Of a stretch of DNA of 64,000 nt, positions 26,105 through 38,287 are shown in pieces. The stretch comes from Vogesella sp. XCS3. Its GTDB lineage: Bacteria; Pseudomonadota; Gammaproteobacteria; Burkholderiales; Chromobacteriaceae. Below the pieces are notes generated by a model that did not search any database, was not told the origin of the DNA, and worked only from the letters and a program-made list of their open reading frames with translations. Both the position numbers and the translations under genes were made by a program. Each line of letters opens with the position of its first letter. The first letter of the stretch is position 1. The stretch spans positions 2,323,501 through 2,387,500 of the forward strand of contig NZ_CP085530.1 of the NCBI RefSeq assembly GCF_020616155.1, written 5' to 3'.

Positions 26105-27499
26105 TCAGGCCTTGGCGGCCGCTACCAGCTTGGCGGGGATACCGCCAATCGACCCGGCGCCCATGGTGATCACCACGTCGCCGTCACGCGCCATATCGGT
26201 AATGGCTTGCTGCATATCGGTAATCTGCTCTACAAACAGCGGCTCTACCTTGCCGCCAACGCGCACGGCACGCGCCAGCGCGCGGCCATCGGCGGCTACA
26301 ATCGGTGCCTCGCCCGCGGCGTACACTTCAGCCAGCAGCAGGGCATCCACGCGGCCCAGCACTTTCACAAAGTCTTCGAACAGGTCGCGCGTGCGGCTGT
26401 AACGGTGCGGCTGGAAAGCCAGCACCAGGCGTTTTTCCGGGAAAGCGCCACGCACTGCGGCCAACGTTGCTGCCATTTCCACCGGGTGGTGGCCGTAGTC
26501 GTCGATCAGGGTGTAGCTGCCACCATCCTTGGCCGGCAGCTCGCCGTAACGCTGGAAACGGCGGCCTACACCGGCAAACTCGGCCAGGCCTTTCTGGATA
26601 GCGTCGATCTCGGCACCGCACTCCAGGCCGATGACGGTTGCAGCCAAGGCGTTCAGTACGTTATGGCGACCGGGCATATTCAGAGTGACCGGAAAGCGCA
26701 GGCCTTCTGCTTTTACCACCACGTCAAAGTGCATCTGGCCGGCATCGGCCACCAAGTTGGCCGCATACACGTCGGCGCTGTCGTCCAGACCGTAGGTGGT
26801 TACCGGTTTTTTCAGCTGCGGCACAATGCTGCGCACGTGTTCGTCATCTACGCACAGCACGGCACGACCATAAAACGGCAGATGGTGGATGAAGTCCACA
26901 AACGCCTGCTTGAGCTTGTCAAAGCTGTGGTCGTAGGTGTCCATGTGGTCGGCGTCGATATTGGTCACCACCGACATCACCGGCTGCAGATACAGGAAAG
27001 AAGCGTCCGATTCGTCGGCTTCGGCCACCAGGTACTCGCCGCTACCCAGGCGGGCGTTGGTGCCGGCGGCAGTCAGCTTGCCGCCAATCACGAAGGTCGG
27101 GTCCAGGCCGGCTGCGCCCAGTACCGATGCCGTCAGGCTGGTGGTCGTGGTCTTACCGTGGGTACCGGCAATAGCGATGCCCTGTTTGAAGCGCATCAGC
27201 TCGGCCAGCATCATGGCACGCGGGATCACCGGGATATGCAGCGCCTGTGCTTCACGCACTTCCGGGTTATCTGCTTTTACCGCCGTAGAGGTCACCACCA
27301 CATCGGCGCCCTTGATATAGGTCGCATCATGGCCAAAGTAGATATGCGCGCCCTGCTCGGCCAGGCGTTTGGTCGCCGCGTTGTCAGCCATGTCAGAGCC
27401 GGACACGGTATAACCCAGGTTCAGCAACACCTCGGCAATACCGCACATGCCCACGCCGCCGATACCGACAAAATGAATGTGTTTGACTCTATGTTTCAT
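26105..27499 (-). CDS. murC: UDP-N-acetylmuramate--L-alanine ligase
   Basis: 464 residues from ATG 27499; a start at 27520 would add seven residues unlike the family. [17 protein letters not shown] near 9-25, the P-loop GTHGKTTTT near 113-121, the ADESDASFL segment and the C-terminal FQPHRYSRT near 340-350 define MurC. First of the four Mur ligases in peptide stem synthesis. Confidence 0.97.
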   Translation of the reverse strand: MKHRVKHIHFVGIGGVGMCGIAEVLLNLGYTVSGSDMADNAATKRLAEQGAHIYFGHDATYIKGADVVVTSTAVKADNPEVREAQALHIPVIPRAMMLAELMRFKQGIAIAGTHGKTTTTSLTASVLGAAGLDPTFVIGGKLTAAGTNARLGSGEYLVAEADESDASFLYLQPVMSVVTNIDADHMDTYDHSFDKLKQAFVDFIHHLPFYGRAVLCVDDEHVRSIVPQLKKPVTTYGLDDSADVYAANLVADAGQMHFDVVVKAEGLRFPVTLNMPGRHNVLNALAATVIGLECGAEIDAIQKGLAEFAGVGRRFQRYGELPAKDGGSYTLIDDYGHHPVEMAATLAAVRGAFPEKRLVLAFQPHRYSRTRDLFEDFVKVLGRVDALLLAEVYAAGEAPIVAADGRALARAVRVGGKVEPLFVEQITDMQQAITDMARDGDVVITMGAGSIGGIPAKLVAAAKA

Positions 27500-27539
27500 C
27501 GTTCTTCTCACCCACTGCACGCCACACGGCGGCAGTTAC

Positions 27540-28634
27540 TTAATCCTGATCAGCCAGGGCCTGGCACAAATCGGCTACGGCACCCGCCGCACCGGGCTTG
27601 GCCAGCCCCTTGGCGCGCTCGGCCAGCTGTTGTAGCTGGCTGCGCTGCAAACCGCCCAGCAGTGCTGCCAGCTGGGTCGGGCTCATGTCTTGCTGTGGCA
27701 GGTGAATCGCTGCCCCGGCAGCCGCCATCCAGGCGGCGTTATCGCGCTGGTGCGAGGTGGTAGACACCACCAGCGGCACCAGCACACTGGCCACACCGGC
27801 AGCACACAGCTCGCTAACCGTAATGGCGCCGGCACGGCACACAATCACGTCGCAAGCAGCCAAGCGCGCCGGCATATCATCAATAAACGGCAGCAGCGTC
27901 ACGTCGCGGCCAACTTGCAGCCCGGCTGCTTCGTATGTGGCCTGTACTGCGGCAAAATTCTTGTCACCGGTCTGGTGCACCAGTTGCGGGCGCTGACCTG
28001 CCGGCAACAAGGCCAGCGCGGCGGGCAAGGTGTCATTCAGTACCTTGGCACCCAGGCTGCCACCTACCACCAACACCTGCAGCGGGCCGCTTCGGCCAGC
28101 AAAACGCTGGGCGGGTTCCGGCAGGGCTTCGATTTCGCGGCGCACCGGATTGCCGGTGACCACCGATTTCTTCACGCTACGCGCGGCTTCACCATCAAAG
28201 CCGCAGGCCAAATGATCCGCGAAAGGCAGCAAAGCCTTATTGCTTAACAACAAGCCTGCATCGGCATTGACCATCACCAGCGGCTTCCACAGCAGGGCAG
28301 CAGCCAAACCGGTAGGCAGGCAGACATAACCGCCCATCCCCAGTACCACATCCGGGCGATGCTGGAACATCAGCACCAGGCTGCGCACAAACGCCGCCAG
28401 CAGCTGGAATACCCCCTTTACCGAACCCAGCGCCCCTTTGCCACGAATACCGTGGAAAGCCAGGCGAATCAGCTCGAAGCCGGTAGGCGGCACCAGCTTG
28501 TTTTCCATGCCGCGCTCGGTACCCACCCACAGTACTTTCCAGCCACGGCTTTCCAGCTCGCGTGCCACGGCGATGCCCGGGACAATATGCCCACCGGTAC
28601 CTGCTGCCATCACCATCACCATACGCTTTGGCAT
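27540..28634 (-). CDS. murG: Lipid II synthase MurG
   Basis: 364 residues from ATG 28634. MurG adds GlcNAc to lipid I on the inner face of the membrane. The glycine-rich N-terminal loop reads AAGTGGHIVPGIAVARELE, where most homologues have a second Gly before TGGH, and the donor-site loop reads VSTTSHQRDNA rather than the DDHQ-like form. Both occur, as far as I recall, in neisserial MurG. GNPVRREI and VVGGSLGAKVLND are standard. About 200 nt separate it from ftsW, the only real gap inside the cluster. Confidence 0.94.
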   Translation of the reverse strand: MPKRMVMVMAAGTGGHIVPGIAVARELESRGWKVLWVGTERGMENKLVPPTGFELIRLAFHGIRGKGALGSVKGVFQLLAAFVRSLVLMFQHRPDVVLGMGGYVCLPTGLAAALLWKPLVMVNADAGLLLSNKALLPFADHLACGFDGEAARSVKKSVVTGNPVRREIEALPEPAQRFAGRSGPLQVLVVGGSLGAKVLNDTLPAALALLPAGQRPQLVHQTGDKNFAAVQATYEAAGLQVGRDVTLLPFIDDMPARLAACDVIVCRAGAITVSELCAAGVASVLVPLVVSTTSHQRDNAAWMAAAGAAIHLPQQDMSPTQLAALLGGLQRSQLQQLAERAKGLAKPGAAGAVADLCQALADQD

Positions 28635-28682
28635 CTTTCCACTTCTCTTCTTACCGGGCTCACTGCCCACACAGTCTTGCCT

Positions 28683-28694
28683 TGCGGCCAACCT
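28683..28694 (-). repeat. Intergenic DUS-like 12-mer
   Basis: TGCGGCCAACCT, the exact 12-mer, between murG and the duplicated ftsW 3' end. Confidence 0.7.
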
Positions 28695-28726
28695 TGACCG
28701 CCCTTGCCAAATATTTGGCGATTTAC

Positions 28727-28757
28727 ACCTTAAAGCCGCGCATCAGCCGGCGATTTT
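28727..28757 (-). repeat. Second copy of the ftsW 3' end
   Basis: 31 nt that differ by one base from 28845-28875, which encode the last residues of FtsW ([10 protein letters not shown]). It lies downstream of the ftsW stop, separated from the true end by about 87 nt containing hairpin-like sequence (GCTGCATCGCAGC, CTGCCCGAGGGCAG). Looks like a partial duplication. Confidence 0.8.
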
Positions 28758-28840
28758 TCCTTCGCCGCCCTGCGGCTCGGACTGCTACACCGGCTACGCT
28801 GCATCGCAGCGTGCTGCCCGAGGGCAGCGGATACCCGGCT

Positions 28841-30004
28841 TTAAACCTTAAAGCCACGCATCAGCCGGCGATTTTCATAATCCACGCGCAACAACACCGC
28901 CAGCGACGCCAAATTGCACAGCATGGCCGAGCCGCCAAAAGACATCAGTGGCAAAGTCAGGCCCTTGGTAGGCAGCAAACCCATGTTCACGCCCACGTTA
29001 AAGAAGGTCTGCACCCCCAGCCAGATGCCGATACCCTGCGCCACCAGCGACTGGTAATACCGCTCCAGCTGCTTGGATTCGGTACCGATATGGAAAGCGC
29101 GGCGCACAATCCAGGCGTACAGGCCCAGCACAACGCAAATCCCCACAAAACCGAACTCTTCCGAAATCACCGCCATGATGAAGTCGGTATGCGCCTCCGG
29201 TAGGTAGAACAGTTTCTCCACACTGCCGCCCAGCCCCACGCCAAACCACTCGCCACGGCCAATGGCTATCAGCGAATGGCTCAGCTGGTAACCTTTGCCG
29301 TAGGGGTCATCCCACGGGTCCAGAAAACCCAGCACCCGCTTCAGGCGATAAGGCGAGGTGATAATCAGCAGCACCACTGCACACACCGCCATCACGGCCA
29401 GCCCGGCAAAGATGCGCAGGTTGATACCGCCCAGAAACACGATGCCCATGGTGATGCTCATCACCACCATCAACGCGCCAAAGTCCGGCTCCAGCAACAA
29501 CAGCAAGGCCACCACCACAATGGCGGCCAAGATGGGCAAGAAACCTTCGCGCACACTGTGCAGCTTGGCCGCCTTGCGCACCGTGTAGTCGGCGGCATAG
29601 ATCGCGGCAGCCAACTTCATTACCTCGGAAGGCTGCAGGTTCAATACCACCAGATTGATCCAGCGCCGTGAGCCGTTCACCACCTTGCCAATACCCGGTA
29701 TCAGCACCAGTACCAGCAGGAAACCGGCAAACAGGAAAAACTTGCCCGCGTATTTCTGCCAGATGCTGGTAGGCACCTGGAAGGTAATCGCTGCCCCTGC
29801 CAGGCCAATGGTCATGAAGATCATGTGGCGAAACAGGTAGAAGTAGCGGTTATTGGTGGCGGCATCCGCCTCGGCGTACGCAATCGACGCCGAATACACC
29901 ATCACCAGGCTGATGGACAGCAGCAGCGCGATGGCCCACATCAGTGCTTCGTCCAGCACGGTGACGGGGGCTGTATGGTGATGGCGCCGGCTAATGCTGC
30001 TCAT
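28841..30004 (-). CDS. ftsW: Lipid II polymerase FtsW (SEDS family)
   Basis: 387 residues with about ten membrane helices starting after [24 protein letters not shown] signatures are [20 protein letters not shown] near 223-242, [19 protein letters not shown] near 250-268 and [19 protein letters not shown] near 345-363. Septal glycan polymerase working with FtsI. Start ATG overlaps the murD stop (TGATG). The last codons are duplicated downstream at 28727-28757. Confidence 0.95.
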   Translation of the reverse strand: MSSISRRHHHTAPVTVLDEALMWAIALLLSISLVMVYSASIAYAEADAATNNRYFYLFRHMIFMTIGLAGAAITFQVPTSIWQKYAGKFFLFAGFLLVLVLIPGIGKVVNGSRRWINLVVLNLQPSEVMKLAAAIYAADYTVRKAAKLHSVREGFLPILAAIVVVALLLLLEPDFGALMVVMSITMGIVFLGGINLRIFAGLAVMAVCAVVLLIITSPYRLKRVLGFLDPWDDPYGKGYQLSHSLIAIGRGEWFGVGLGGSVEKLFYLPEAHTDFIMAVISEEFGFVGICVVLGLYAWIVRRAFHIGTESKQLERYYQSLVAQGIGIWLGVQTFFNVGVNMGLLPTKGLTLPLMSFGGSAMLCNLASLAVLLRVDYENRRLMRGFKV

Positions 30005-31371
30005 CAGGCTGTGATCTCCGCCTTGACTGCCGCCACCGTATCGACAAATACCTGGGCACGGTGTGCATAGTTCTTGAACATATCCAGGCTGGCGCAGGCG
30101 GGCGACAGCAATACCACGTCACCGGTTTGTGCCAGGCTAGCCGCCAGACGGGTTGCTTCTTCCAGTGTGCTGCAGCGGTGCAGCGGTACGCGGCAGCCGG
30201 CCAGCGCGGCATGGATGGCCGGCGCGTCACGGCCGATCAGCACCACGGCGCGGGCAATGCGCTGGCAGGCCGGCGCGAGCGGCGCAAAATCCTGGCCTTT
30301 GCCATCGCCACCGGCAATCAGTACTACTGGCCGGGTCATGCCGTTCAGTGCCGCCTCGGTGGCACCCACATTGGTACCTTTGGAGTCGTCGATGAACATC
30401 ACACCACCGAACTCGTCCACGTATTCCACCCGGTGCGCCAAGCCACGGAAACTGCGCAATGCGGCCAACAAGGCTTCGCGCGGCAACGCGATGGCTTCGG
30501 TCAGCGCCAGCGCTGCCAGCGCGTTGGCCGCATTGTGCAAGCCTTGCAGCTGCATGTCGGCGCTATCGAACACCGGCGAGCCGGCGATAGTAAGCAGATA
30601 GCGGCCATCCGTCTGTTGCAGTGCGTAATCTGCGGCCTCGCGCAGCGAGAACCAGGCCACATGGCGGCCGGCGCGCACCATGGCGCGGCAGAACACATCG
30701 TCGCGGTTCAACACCTGTACACCGCTACCGGCAAAAATGGCGGTCTTGCTGTGCGCGTAGTCCAGCAGATCGTGGTAACGGTCCAGATGGTCTTCGGAAA
30801 TATTCAGTACCGTGGCCGCGTCGGCGCGCAGGCTGGTGGTGGTTTCCAGCTGGAAGCTGGACAGCTCTACCACCCACACGTCGGGCTGTTTGCCGGCGGC
30901 TTCGCGTTCGGCCAGCGCAGACAGCACCGGCAGGCCGATATTGCCGCACACCACGGTGTCCTGGCCGGCGGCCTCGCACAGGTGGCCTACCAGGCTGGTG
31001 ACGGTGCTCTTGCCGTTGGAGCCGGTAATGGCGATAACCTTGGCACCGCTGCCGGCGATGGCGCGCGCCCACAGCTCTACATCCCCCACTACCTCGCCAC
31101 CACGGCGGGCAAAGTCGGCAATGGCCGGGGTACGGATGCTGACGCCGGGGCTTACCATCAGCATGTCGGCGTCGGCAAAGGTCTGCGCATCAAAAGCACC
31201 CAGGCGCAGGGTCACGCCCAGCTCGGCGGCCACGTTGGCCGCATTGGCGGGGTTGTCGCGGCTATCGGCAATGGTGACGCGCGCGCCATGCGCCAGCAGC
31301 CAGCGCGCGGCAGAAACGCCGGTGTCGCCCAGGCCGATAACGATGATGTGGCGGTTGTCGAATCGCATCAC
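30004..31371 (-). CDS. murD: UDP-N-acetylmuramoylalanine--D-glutamate ligase
   Basis: 455 residues. [19 protein letters not shown] near 11-29, the ATP loop [19 protein letters not shown] near 115-133, and [11 protein letters not shown] near 188-198 identify MurD, which adds D-Glu to UDP-MurNAc-L-Ala. MMRF start; the second Met is equally possible. Overlaps ftsW by one base. Confidence 0.96.
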   Translation of the reverse strand: MMRFDNRHIIVIGLGDTGVSAARWLLAHGARVTIADSRDNPANAANVAAELGVTLRLGAFDAQTFADADMLMVSPGVSIRTPAIADFARRGGEVVGDVELWARAIAGSGAKVIAITGSNGKSTVTSLVGHLCEAAGQDTVVCGNIGLPVLSALAEREAAGKQPDVWVVELSSFQLETTTSLRADAATVLNISEDHLDRYHDLLDYAHSKTAIFAGSGVQVLNRDDVFCRAMVRAGRHVAWFSLREAADYALQQTDGRYLLTIAGSPVFDSADMQLQGLHNAANALAALALTEAIALPREALLAALRSFRGLAHRVEYVDEFGGVMFIDDSKGTNVGATEAALNGMTRPVVLIAGGDGKGQDFAPLAPACQRIARAVVLIGRDAPAIHAALAGCRVPLHRCSTLEEATRLAASLAQTGDVVLLSPACASLDMFKNYAHRAQVFVDTVAAVKAEITA

Positions 31372-31380
31372 GTGGTTTCC

Positions 31381-32466
31381 TTAACGCAGTTTCAGGGTGG
31401 CCAGACCGGCCAGCACCAGCATCATGGTGACAATCCAGAAGCGCACCACGACCTGGGTTTCTTTCCAGCCCTTCAGCTCGTAGTGATGGTGCAGCGGCGC
31501 CATGCGGAACACGCGCTTGCCGGTAAGCTTGAACGATGCGACCTGGATCATCACCGACAGCGCTTCCATCACGAACAGGCCGCCCATGATCAGCAGCACG
31601 ATTTCCTGGCGCACGATCACGGCCACAGTACCCAGCGCGGCACCCAGCGCCAGCGCGCCGACGTCACCCATGAACACTTGCGCCGGATAGGCGTTGAACC
31701 ACAAGAAGCCCAGGCAGGCGCCGCAGATAGCGGCGCAGAACACCACCACCTCGTGCGCACCCGGCACAAAGGGCATGCCCAGATATTTGGAAAACACCGC
31801 GTGGCCGGCTACGTAGGCAAAAATCGACAAGCCGGCTGCCACCAGTACCACCGGCAGTGCGGCCAGGCCGTCCAGGCCATCGGTGAGGTTGACCGAGTTG
31901 GACGTACCCACGATCACGAAGTAGGTCAGTACGCAGAAGCCGATACCACCCAGCGGGTAGATCACGTTCTTGAAGAACGGCACGATGAATTCGGTAGAGG
32001 CTGGCAACTTGGCGGTAGTAATCAGGAACACGCCTGCCGCGATGGCGATAGTGGACTGCCACACCATCTTGAAACGGGCAGAGACGCCGTTCGGGTCTTT
32101 GTACACCACCTTGCGCCAGTCGTCGTAAAAGCCCAGTGCGCCGGTGCCCAGGGTGACGGCCAGCAGCAGCCACACGTACTGGTTGGACAGGTCGGCCCAC
32201 AGCAGCGTAGTGACGGTCATGGCCAACAGGATCAGCGTGCCGCCCATGGTCGGGGTACCGGTTTTCACCAAGTGGGTTTGCGGGCCGTCCTTGCGCACGG
32301 CCTGGCCTACCTTCAGCTCGGTCAGCTTGCTGATTACCCACGGCCCCATCCACAGCGAGATGGTCAGCGAGGTGAGCGCAGCCATCACCGCACGCAGGGT
32401 CACGTAGTTCAGTACATTAAAAGCGCGGATATGTTCGCGCAGCAGATCAGCCAGTAGCAGCAGCAC
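31381..32466 (-). CDS. mraY: Phospho-MurNAc-pentapeptide transferase MraY
   Basis: 361 residues, ten membrane segments. The conserved cytoplasmic motifs [12 protein letters not shown] near 65-76, GFYDDWRKV near 112-120, [10 protein letters not shown] near 190-199 with its catalytic Asp pair, and [11 protein letters not shown] near 322-332 are all intact. Forms lipid I on undecaprenyl phosphate. Three nt from murF. Confidence 0.97.
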   Translation of the reverse strand: MLLLLADLLREHIRAFNVLNYVTLRAVMAALTSLTISLWMGPWVISKLTELKVGQAVRKDGPQTHLVKTGTPTMGGTLILLAMTVTTLLWADLSNQYVWLLLAVTLGTGALGFYDDWRKVVYKDPNGVSARFKMVWQSTIAIAAGVFLITTAKLPASTEFIVPFFKNVIYPLGGIGFCVLTYFVIVGTSNSVNLTDGLDGLAALPVVLVAAGLSIFAYVAGHAVFSKYLGMPFVPGAHEVVVFCAAICGACLGFLWFNAYPAQVFMGDVGALALGAALGTVAVIVRQEIVLLIMGGLFVMEALSVMIQVASFKLTGKRVFRMAPLHHHYELKGWKETQVVVRFWIVTMMLVLAGLATLKLR

Positions 32467-32469
32467 CGG

Positions 32470-33837
32470 TCAGCCCTTTCCTTGTTCTTGTTGTTGAGGT
32501 GTTACCAGTGCGGCAACCACACGCTCCATCTGCATGAAGCGCGACCCTTTCACCAGCACGGTGCTGGCTGGCGATACCACACCACCCAGCCGCGCCAGCA
32601 AAGCGTCGAAATCGTCAAAATACTCGCCGCCCTCGCCATAAGCGGCAGCGGCGTGGCGCGCCAGCTCGCCATGGCACAGCAGGTGTTCGATACCACGCGC
32701 ACGGGCGTGGGCACCGACCTCGGCGTGCAGCTGCGGCGCGGTATCGCCCAGTTCGCCGATCTGGCCCATCACGAACACGCGCGGTGCCGGGTAGGCAGCC
32801 AGCACGTCGATACCGGCTTTCATGGAATCCGGGTTGGCGTTGTAGGTGTCATCGATCACGGTGGCGCCGCAGGCGGCCTGCTTCAGCTGCAAGCGGCCCT
32901 TCACTCCGGCAAAAGCGGCCAGTCCGGCAGCAATGGCTGCCAAAGGTACGTCCAGCGCCAGCGCCACGGCGGCGGCGGCCAGCGCGTTGCGTACATTGTG
33001 TTCGCCGGCAGCCGGCAGGCGGATAGCCTGCTCGCCTTGCGGGCAAACCAGTACAAAGCGGCACTCGCCCACACCCAGCTCGATATCACGGGCGGTCACG
33101 TTGGCCGCAGCACCCAAGCCAAAGCGCAGCTGCGCGTGGCCAGCTGCAGCAGCGTCGAAAATAGCCAGCTGCGCGTCGTCAGCGTTCAGTACGGCCACAC
33201 CATCTGCGACAAGGCCTTCAAAGATTTCGCTTTTGGCACGGGCGATATCATCAGTGCCGGTAAAGTGACCGGCATGGGCACGCAGGGCATTGTTGACCAG
33301 CGCCACCTGCGGCTGGGCCAGCCCGGTGAGATAGCGGATCTCGCCATGGTGGTTCATGCCCATCTCAATCACCGCGTAGCGATGCGCGGGGCTCAGGCCC
33401 AGCAGCGTCAGCGGCAGGCCGATATCGTTATTGAAGTTGCCAGCGGTAGCGTGCACGGCAGCGTCGCCAGCGTGCGCACGCAGAATGGCCGCCACCATTT
33501 CCTTCACCGTGGTCTTGCCGTTGGAGCCAGTAATGCCGATGCGCTTCACGTCCAGGCGCGCGCACCAGTCTGCGGCCAACTTACCCAGTGCCAGACGGGT
33601 ATCGGCTACGCGAATCACACTACCCTGCCCTGCCACGTCGCGGCTTACCAATGCGTAGGCGCCTTTGGCCAGCACCTCGGGCACGAAGTCGTGCGCGTCG
33701 AATTTCTCGCCCACCAGCGCCACAAACAGGTCGCCGGCTTGCACGGCACGGCTATCGGTGACCACGCGCTGGAAGCGGGCGTCGCTGCCGATTAGCTGGC
33801 CACTTAGCACACGGGCGGCATCAGAGAGCATCAGCAT
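32470..33837 (-). CDS. murF: UDP-MurNAc-tripeptide--D-alanyl-D-alanine ligase
   Basis: 455 residues. TDSRAVQAGDLFVALVGEKFDAHDF near 27-50, ITGSNGKTTVKEMVAAIL near 100-117 and DDTYNANPDSMKAGIDVL near 326-343 are MurF motifs. Adds D-Ala-D-Ala. Overlaps the murE end by 17 nt. Confidence 0.96.
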   Translation of the reverse strand: MLMLSDAARVLSGQLIGSDARFQRVVTDSRAVQAGDLFVALVGEKFDAHDFVPEVLAKGAYALVSRDVAGQGSVIRVADTRLALGKLAADWCARLDVKRIGITGSNGKTTVKEMVAAILRAHAGDAAVHATAGNFNNDIGLPLTLLGLSPAHRYAVIEMGMNHHGEIRYLTGLAQPQVALVNNALRAHAGHFTGTDDIARAKSEIFEGLVADGVAVLNADDAQLAIFDAAAAGHAQLRFGLGAAANVTARDIELGVGECRFVLVCPQGEQAIRLPAAGEHNVRNALAAAAVALALDVPLAAIAAGLAAFAGVKGRLQLKQAACGATVIDDTYNANPDSMKAGIDVLAAYPAPRVFVMGQIGELGDTAPQLHAEVGAHARARGIEHLLCHGELARHAAAAYGEGGEYFDDFDALLARLGGVVSPASTVLVKGSRFMQMERVVAALVTPQQQEQGKG

Positions 33838-35311
33838 GCGCAGCCCCCCACAATGTCAGCGCGTCTTCGGCGACGCGGAAGTCGGAAAACGGCTGCTTCA
33901 CGCCGCCGATGTCCTGGTATTCCTCGTGGCCTTTGCCGGCGATCAGCACCACATCGCCCATGCGAGCTTGCAGTACTGCCCAGTGGATAGCGGCCTCACG
34001 GCTGATTTCTACATGGCCTGGCTGCTGCATGCCGGCCAGGATGTCGTCCAGAATGGCTTGCGGCGCCTCCAGGCGCGGGTTGTCGCTGGTCACTACCGCT
34101 ACGTCGGCGATCTTCTCGGCGATGCCGCCCATCAGCGGGCGCTTGCCCTTGTCGCGGTTACCACCGCAGCCGAACACGCAAAACAGCTTGCTGCCCTGCG
34201 GACGGATCTCGGCCAGTGTGGCCAAGGCCTTTTCCAGCGCATCCGGCGTGTGGGCGTAATCCACCACCACCAGCGGCTCCAGGCCATTACCAATGCGCTG
34301 CATGCGCCCACGCGCCGGCTGGATTTTGCCCAGCACGCGTACGGCGTCGGCCAGCGGTACGCCACCGGCGCACATTACGGCCAGGCAAGCCAGCATGTTG
34401 GCCGCATTGAAGCGCCCCAGCAGCGGGCTCTTGATGTCGGCATCGCCCCATGGGGTGGTGACACTCAACTGCAGGCCGTCCAGGTTGGCCACCAGGCTGA
34501 GCGGGCGCACATCGCCCTGCTCCAGGCCGTAGGTAATCACGCGGGTACGGCTAGCGTCGATACCGGCAGCCAGTTGGCGGCCAAAGGCGTCATCTGCATT
34601 GATAACGGCGTGTTTCAGGCCTTCCCAGTGGAACAGCTTGGCCTTGGAGGCGCCGTACTCTTCCATGCTGCCGTGGTAGTCCAGGTGGTCGCGGGTGAGG
34701 TTGGTGAATACCGCGGTAGTGAACTCCACTCCGTTGACGCGGAACTGGTCCAAGCCGTGGCTGGATACTTCCATGCTCACCACGCTGGCGCCCTGACGAC
34801 GGTACTCGGCCAGCTTCTGCTGAACGGTAATCGGGTCAGGCGTGGTGTGGGTGGTTTCGGTCAGCTGACCGTAAAAGCCGTTGCCGACGGTACCGATCAG
34901 CGCAGCTTTCTCGCCCAGCAGCGCGTAGGCTTGCGCCAGCCAGTGCGAGATGGAGGTTTTGCCGTTGGTACCGGTAATACCGACGACCTGCATATCACGG
35001 CTGGGGTAGGCGTACACGTGCGCTGCCACAATGCCGGCGCGCTCGCGCAGGCGGGCTACCGGCAGGTTCGGCACGGCCCACTCCGGGTGCCATTGGAACG
35101 CATCGTCCTGGTCCCACACTACGGCGGCAGCCCCTTTTTCGATGGCCGCCGCAATAAAATCACGGCCATCCGTGTATTCGCCACGACATGCCAAAAACAC
35201 GTCGCCGGGAAACACGCGGCGGCTATCCGCCTCCACGCGCGCTACGGCAACGCCAAGACCCGCCAAGGCGGCGGGGTCCCAATCCGGCAGATCGATCAAA
35301 CTGGTCTTCAT
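33821..35311 (-). CDS. murE: UDP-MurNAc-dipeptide--meso-diaminopimelate ligase
   Basis: 496 residues. [17 protein letters not shown] near 114-130 is the ATP loop and [15 protein letters not shown] carries DNPR, the signature for meso-DAP rather than lysine, so the peptidoglycan is of the DAP type. Start ATG overlaps the ftsI stop (ATGA); its own end overlaps murF. Confidence 0.97.
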   Translation of the reverse strand: MKTSLIDLPDWDPAALAGLGVAVARVEADSRRVFPGDVFLACRGEYTDGRDFIAAAIEKGAAAVVWDQDDAFQWHPEWAVPNLPVARLRERAGIVAAHVYAYPSRDMQVVGITGTNGKTSISHWLAQAYALLGEKAALIGTVGNGFYGQLTETTHTTPDPITVQQKLAEYRRQGASVVSMEVSSHGLDQFRVNGVEFTTAVFTNLTRDHLDYHGSMEEYGASKAKLFHWEGLKHAVINADDAFGRQLAAGIDASRTRVITYGLEQGDVRPLSLVANLDGLQLSVTTPWGDADIKSPLLGRFNAANMLACLAVMCAGGVPLADAVRVLGKIQPARGRMQRIGNGLEPLVVVDYAHTPDALEKALATLAEIRPQGSKLFCVFGCGGNRDKGKRPLMGGIAEKIADVAVVTSDNPRLEAPQAILDDILAGMQQPGHVEISREAAIHWAVLQARMGDVVLIAGKGHEEYQDIGGVKQPFSDFRVAEDALTLWGAAHADAL

Positions 35312-37056
35312 GTTTCTTCCCGCACATCCGAAATCTTGTGTTCCGGAATCAGAGTGTTATTGGAGGGAGCATCAGGCTCGACCCCCAGAATGCGTAAACT
35401 GCCTGCCATGATGTTGGAGAAGGCAGGACCTGCTACCGTACCGCCGTAGTAGAAACCGGCGCCCGGCTCGTCAATCATTACCGCCACGATGAGTCGCGGG
35501 TTGGTTGCCGGTGCAAAGCCGACAAACAGACCGATGTGCTTGTCTGCGGCATAACGCCCGCCAACCAGCTTGCGTGCGGTACCCGACTTGCCGCCCACGT
35601 GGTAACCCAGCACTTGCGCCCGCACCGCGGTACCGCCCTGCTCGGTAACGGTTACCATCATGTCGCGCATTTTCTTGGCTGTTTCCGGGCGAATCACCGG
35701 GCGGCCAGGGTTGGCCGCGGCCAACTTGGTAAACGACAGCGGCAACAAGGCGCCATCGTGCGTAAAAATGGTATAAGCCCGGGCCAGTTGCACCAGGCTT
35801 ACCGTCACACCATAACCAAACGACATGGTGGCCTGCTCGATCGGCCGCCAGCCTTGCCAGTCACGCAGCCGCCCGGCACTTTCGCCCGGGAAGCCCGACT
35901 GCGGGCTCTGGCCAAAACCTGTCTTGCGATAAAACGTCCACATGTCTTCCGGTGAAAACATCGCCGCAATCTTGGACGAGCCTACGTTGGAAGACTTCTG
36001 GATGATGCCCGTTACCGTCAGCGCCGCGTTCGGGTGCGTATCGCGCACCGTAGCCGGGCCAATCGTGTATGGCCGGGTATCCAGCACCGTATTCGGCGTG
36101 ATCTTGCCTGCATCCAGCACCATGGATACCGGGAACGGCTTCATGGTGGAGCCTGGCTCGAACATATCTACTACAGCACGGTTGCGGCGCATTTCCGGCT
36201 CCAGCACCGCACGGTTATTCGGGTTGTACGATGGGGTATTGGCCAGCGCCAGTACTTCGCCGGTTTGCGCGTCCAGTACCACAACCCCGCCAGCCTTGGC
36301 CTTGTTGGCTACCATCGCAGCACTAAGCTCGCGATAGGCCAGATACTGGATGCGCTTGTCGATGGACAGCGTGAGCGTCTGGCCATCGCGCGGCGGCTCG
36401 ATCACTGCTAAATCTTCTACGATATGGCCACGGCGGTCTTTCAGCACCGTACGGCTACCGTGCTTGCCGGCCAGCATCTTTTCGCGGGTCAGCTCCAGGC
36501 CTTCCTGGCCTTTACCATCCACACCGGTAAAACCAATCACATGCGACAGCATTTCACCAGCCGGATAGTAGCGGCGATACTCTTGCTGCTTGGCGACGCC
36601 CGGAATCTCCAAGGCCATGACCTGCTGCGCCAATTGCGGGCTGATCTGGCGCTTCAGGTAGACAAACTCGCGCTTCTTGTCGGCAAATTTCTCTTGCAGC
36701 TCTGCCACCGGCATTTCCAGCAAGCGCGACAAAGCAGCCAACTTGGCAGGCGGCACCGGGCTCATGTCTTCCGGGCTGGCCCAGATGGACTGTACCGGCG
36801 TACTGATGGCCAATGGCTCGCCGTTACGGTCGGCGATCACGCCACGGTTGGCTTCCAGCAGCAGCGTGCGGCGAAAACGTGCATCGCCCTGATTCTGCAA
36901 AAAGTCCTGCTGCACTACCTGCAGGTACACCGCGCGTGCCAGCAAGGCCAGCAGCAAGCTACCCAGAATCACCAGCACCATGGTGACCCGGCCTGGCGCC
37001 AGGCGCATGGGCTGCTTCAGGTGCTGGCGCATCGGTGGGGTATAGACACGGCTCAT
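35308..37056 (-). CDS. ftsI: Septal transpeptidase PBP3 (FtsI)
   Basis: 582 residues from ATG 37056, overlapping ftsL by 4 nt; the longer frame to 37158 reads through ftsL. One membrane helix ([20 protein letters not shown] about 24-43), then the dimerisation domain and a transpeptidase domain with STMK in [13 protein letters not shown] in [11 protein letters not shown] and KSGTA in [11 protein letters not shown]. Contains a near-palindromic pair of DUS-like 9-mers at about 35710-35724. Confidence 0.96.
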   Translation of the reverse strand: MSRVYTPPMRQHLKQPMRLAPGRVTMVLVILGSLLLALLARAVYLQVVQQDFLQNQGDARFRRTLLLEANRGVIADRNGEPLAISTPVQSIWASPEDMSPVPPAKLAALSRLLEMPVAELQEKFADKKREFVYLKRQISPQLAQQVMALEIPGVAKQQEYRRYYPAGEMLSHVIGFTGVDGKGQEGLELTREKMLAGKHGSRTVLKDRRGHIVEDLAVIEPPRDGQTLTLSIDKRIQYLAYRELSAAMVANKAKAGGVVVLDAQTGEVLALANTPSYNPNNRAVLEPEMRRNRAVVDMFEPGSTMKPFPVSMVLDAGKITPNTVLDTRPYTIGPATVRDTHPNAALTVTGIIQKSSNVGSSKIAAMFSPEDMWTFYRKTGFGQSPQSGFPGESAGRLRDWQGWRPIEQATMSFGYGVTVSLVQLARAYTIFTHDGALLPLSFTKLAAANPGRPVIRPETAKKMRDMMVTVTEQGGTAVRAQVLGYHVGGKSGTARKLVGGRYAADKHIGLFVGFAPATNPRLIVAVMIDEPGAGFYYGGTVAGPAFSNIMAGSLRILGVEPDAPSNNTLIPEHKISDVREET

Positions 37057-37331
37057 CGCACCCCCTCCGGTGTAATCACGTGCACCTGACGTTGTGTCGG
37101 TGTCAGCATATCCATTCGTGCCACCGCCGATTTCTCGATCAAGGCGTGGGCACCCCAAGTACTTTGCTCCAGGGTCAGCTGGCCGTATTCCACGTTGAGC
37201 TGACGCTGAAGCTTCTGTTCTTTTTCCAGTTCGCCATACAAACGGCGAGACACGTGCTGCGATGTCACTACCGACATCGCACAGCCGATGACCCCCAGCA
37301 GCAGCACTGCATTGAGCTTGTTAAGGCTCAC
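37053..37331 (-). CDS. ftsL: Divisome protein FtsL
   Basis: 92 residues from a GTG at 37331 that overlaps the rsmH stop; another GTG at 37346 would add five residues. One membrane segment ([20 protein letters not shown]) followed by a leucine-zipper-like coiled coil ([20 protein letters not shown]) is the FtsL layout. Placement between rsmH and ftsI is diagnostic. Confidence 0.9.
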   Translation of the reverse strand: MSLNKLNAVLLLGVIGCAMSVVTSQHVSRRLYGELEKEQKLQRQLNVEYGQLTLEQSTWGAHALIEKSAVARMDMLTPTQRQVHVITPEGVR

Positions 37332-38287
37332 ACGCCCCCCTGCCACTGCCCGCCGGTACGCTCGGCGATACGCATGATGGCGCTACGGGCACGCGGGTTG
37401 GCCGACACTTCGGCCTCGCTGGCCCGCACGGCCTTGCCTACCGGCTTGACGGCCGCCTCGGCAATATCACAAGCGCGCACCGGCACCCACGACGGCAGCG
37501 TGTCGGTCGTACTGGCATCACGTACAAAATTCTTCACGATGCGGTCTTCCAGCGAATGGAAGCTGATTACCGCCAGGCGGCCACCTTGCGCCAAGCGCGA
37601 GATAGTTTGCGGCAGCACATCCTTGAGCTCGTCCAGCTCGCGGTTGATGAAAATCCTTATCGCCTGGAAGGTTCGCGTCGCGGGGTCTTGACCTTGTTCG
37701 CGAGTACGGACGTTTTTCCCAACGAGGACAGCGAGCTCACGCGTCGTTTCGAGGGGCTGTTCAAGCCTTTGCGCAACAATGGCTGCTGCAATCTTGCGAG
37801 CAAACCGCTCTTCACCATATGTCTTGATAACCTCTGCTATGTCCGCCTCGTCAGCACTGGCCAGCCACTGCGCTGCCGTCTGGCCGCGGGTGGTGTCCAT
37901 GCGCATGTCCAGCGGCGCGTCAAAACGGAAGCTGAAACCGCGGCGACCGTCATCAATTTGCGGGGACGAAATCCCCAGATCCATCAGCACGCCATTGACC
38001 TGCTGCACGCCCAGGGCATCCAGCTCGCGGGCAAAGTGGGCAAAACCGTTATGTACAATGCTGAAACGCGGGTCTTCTGCGGCCAGTGCAGTGGCTACCG
38101 CAATGGCTTCCGGGTCTTTATCAAAAGCAATCAGCCGGCCCTGCGGGCTCAGCTGCTGCAAAATCAACCGGCTGTGGCCACCGCGGCCAAACGTGCAGTC
38201 GACGTACACGCCATCAGGCTGAACGGCCAGTGCCGCCACGGCCTCGTCGAGCAACACCGTGCGGTGAGCAAATACTGCGTCGGTCAA
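37328..38287 (-). CDS. rsmH: 16S rRNA (cytosine1402-N4)-methyltransferase RsmH
   Basis: 319 residues. [15 protein letters not shown] near 8-22, the SAM loop [15 protein letters not shown] near 29-43, [14 protein letters not shown] near 98-111 and [12 protein letters not shown] near 245-256 define RsmH (MraW). Overlaps mraZ by 4 nt. Confidence 0.96.
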   Translation of the reverse strand: MTDAVFAHRTVLLDEAVAALAVQPDGVYVDCTFGRGGHSRLILQQLSPQGRLIAFDKDPEAIAVATALAAEDPRFSIVHNGFAHFARELDALGVQQVNGVLMDLGISSPQIDDGRRGFSFRFDAPLDMRMDTTRGQTAAQWLASADEADIAEVIKTYGEERFARKIAAAIVAQRLEQPLETTRELAVLVGKNVRTREQGQDPATRTFQAIRIFINRELDELKDVLPQTISRLAQGGRLAVISFHSLEDRIVKNFVRDASTTDTLPSWVPVRACDIAEAAVKPVGKAVRASEAEVSANPRARSAIMRIAERTGGQWQGGV

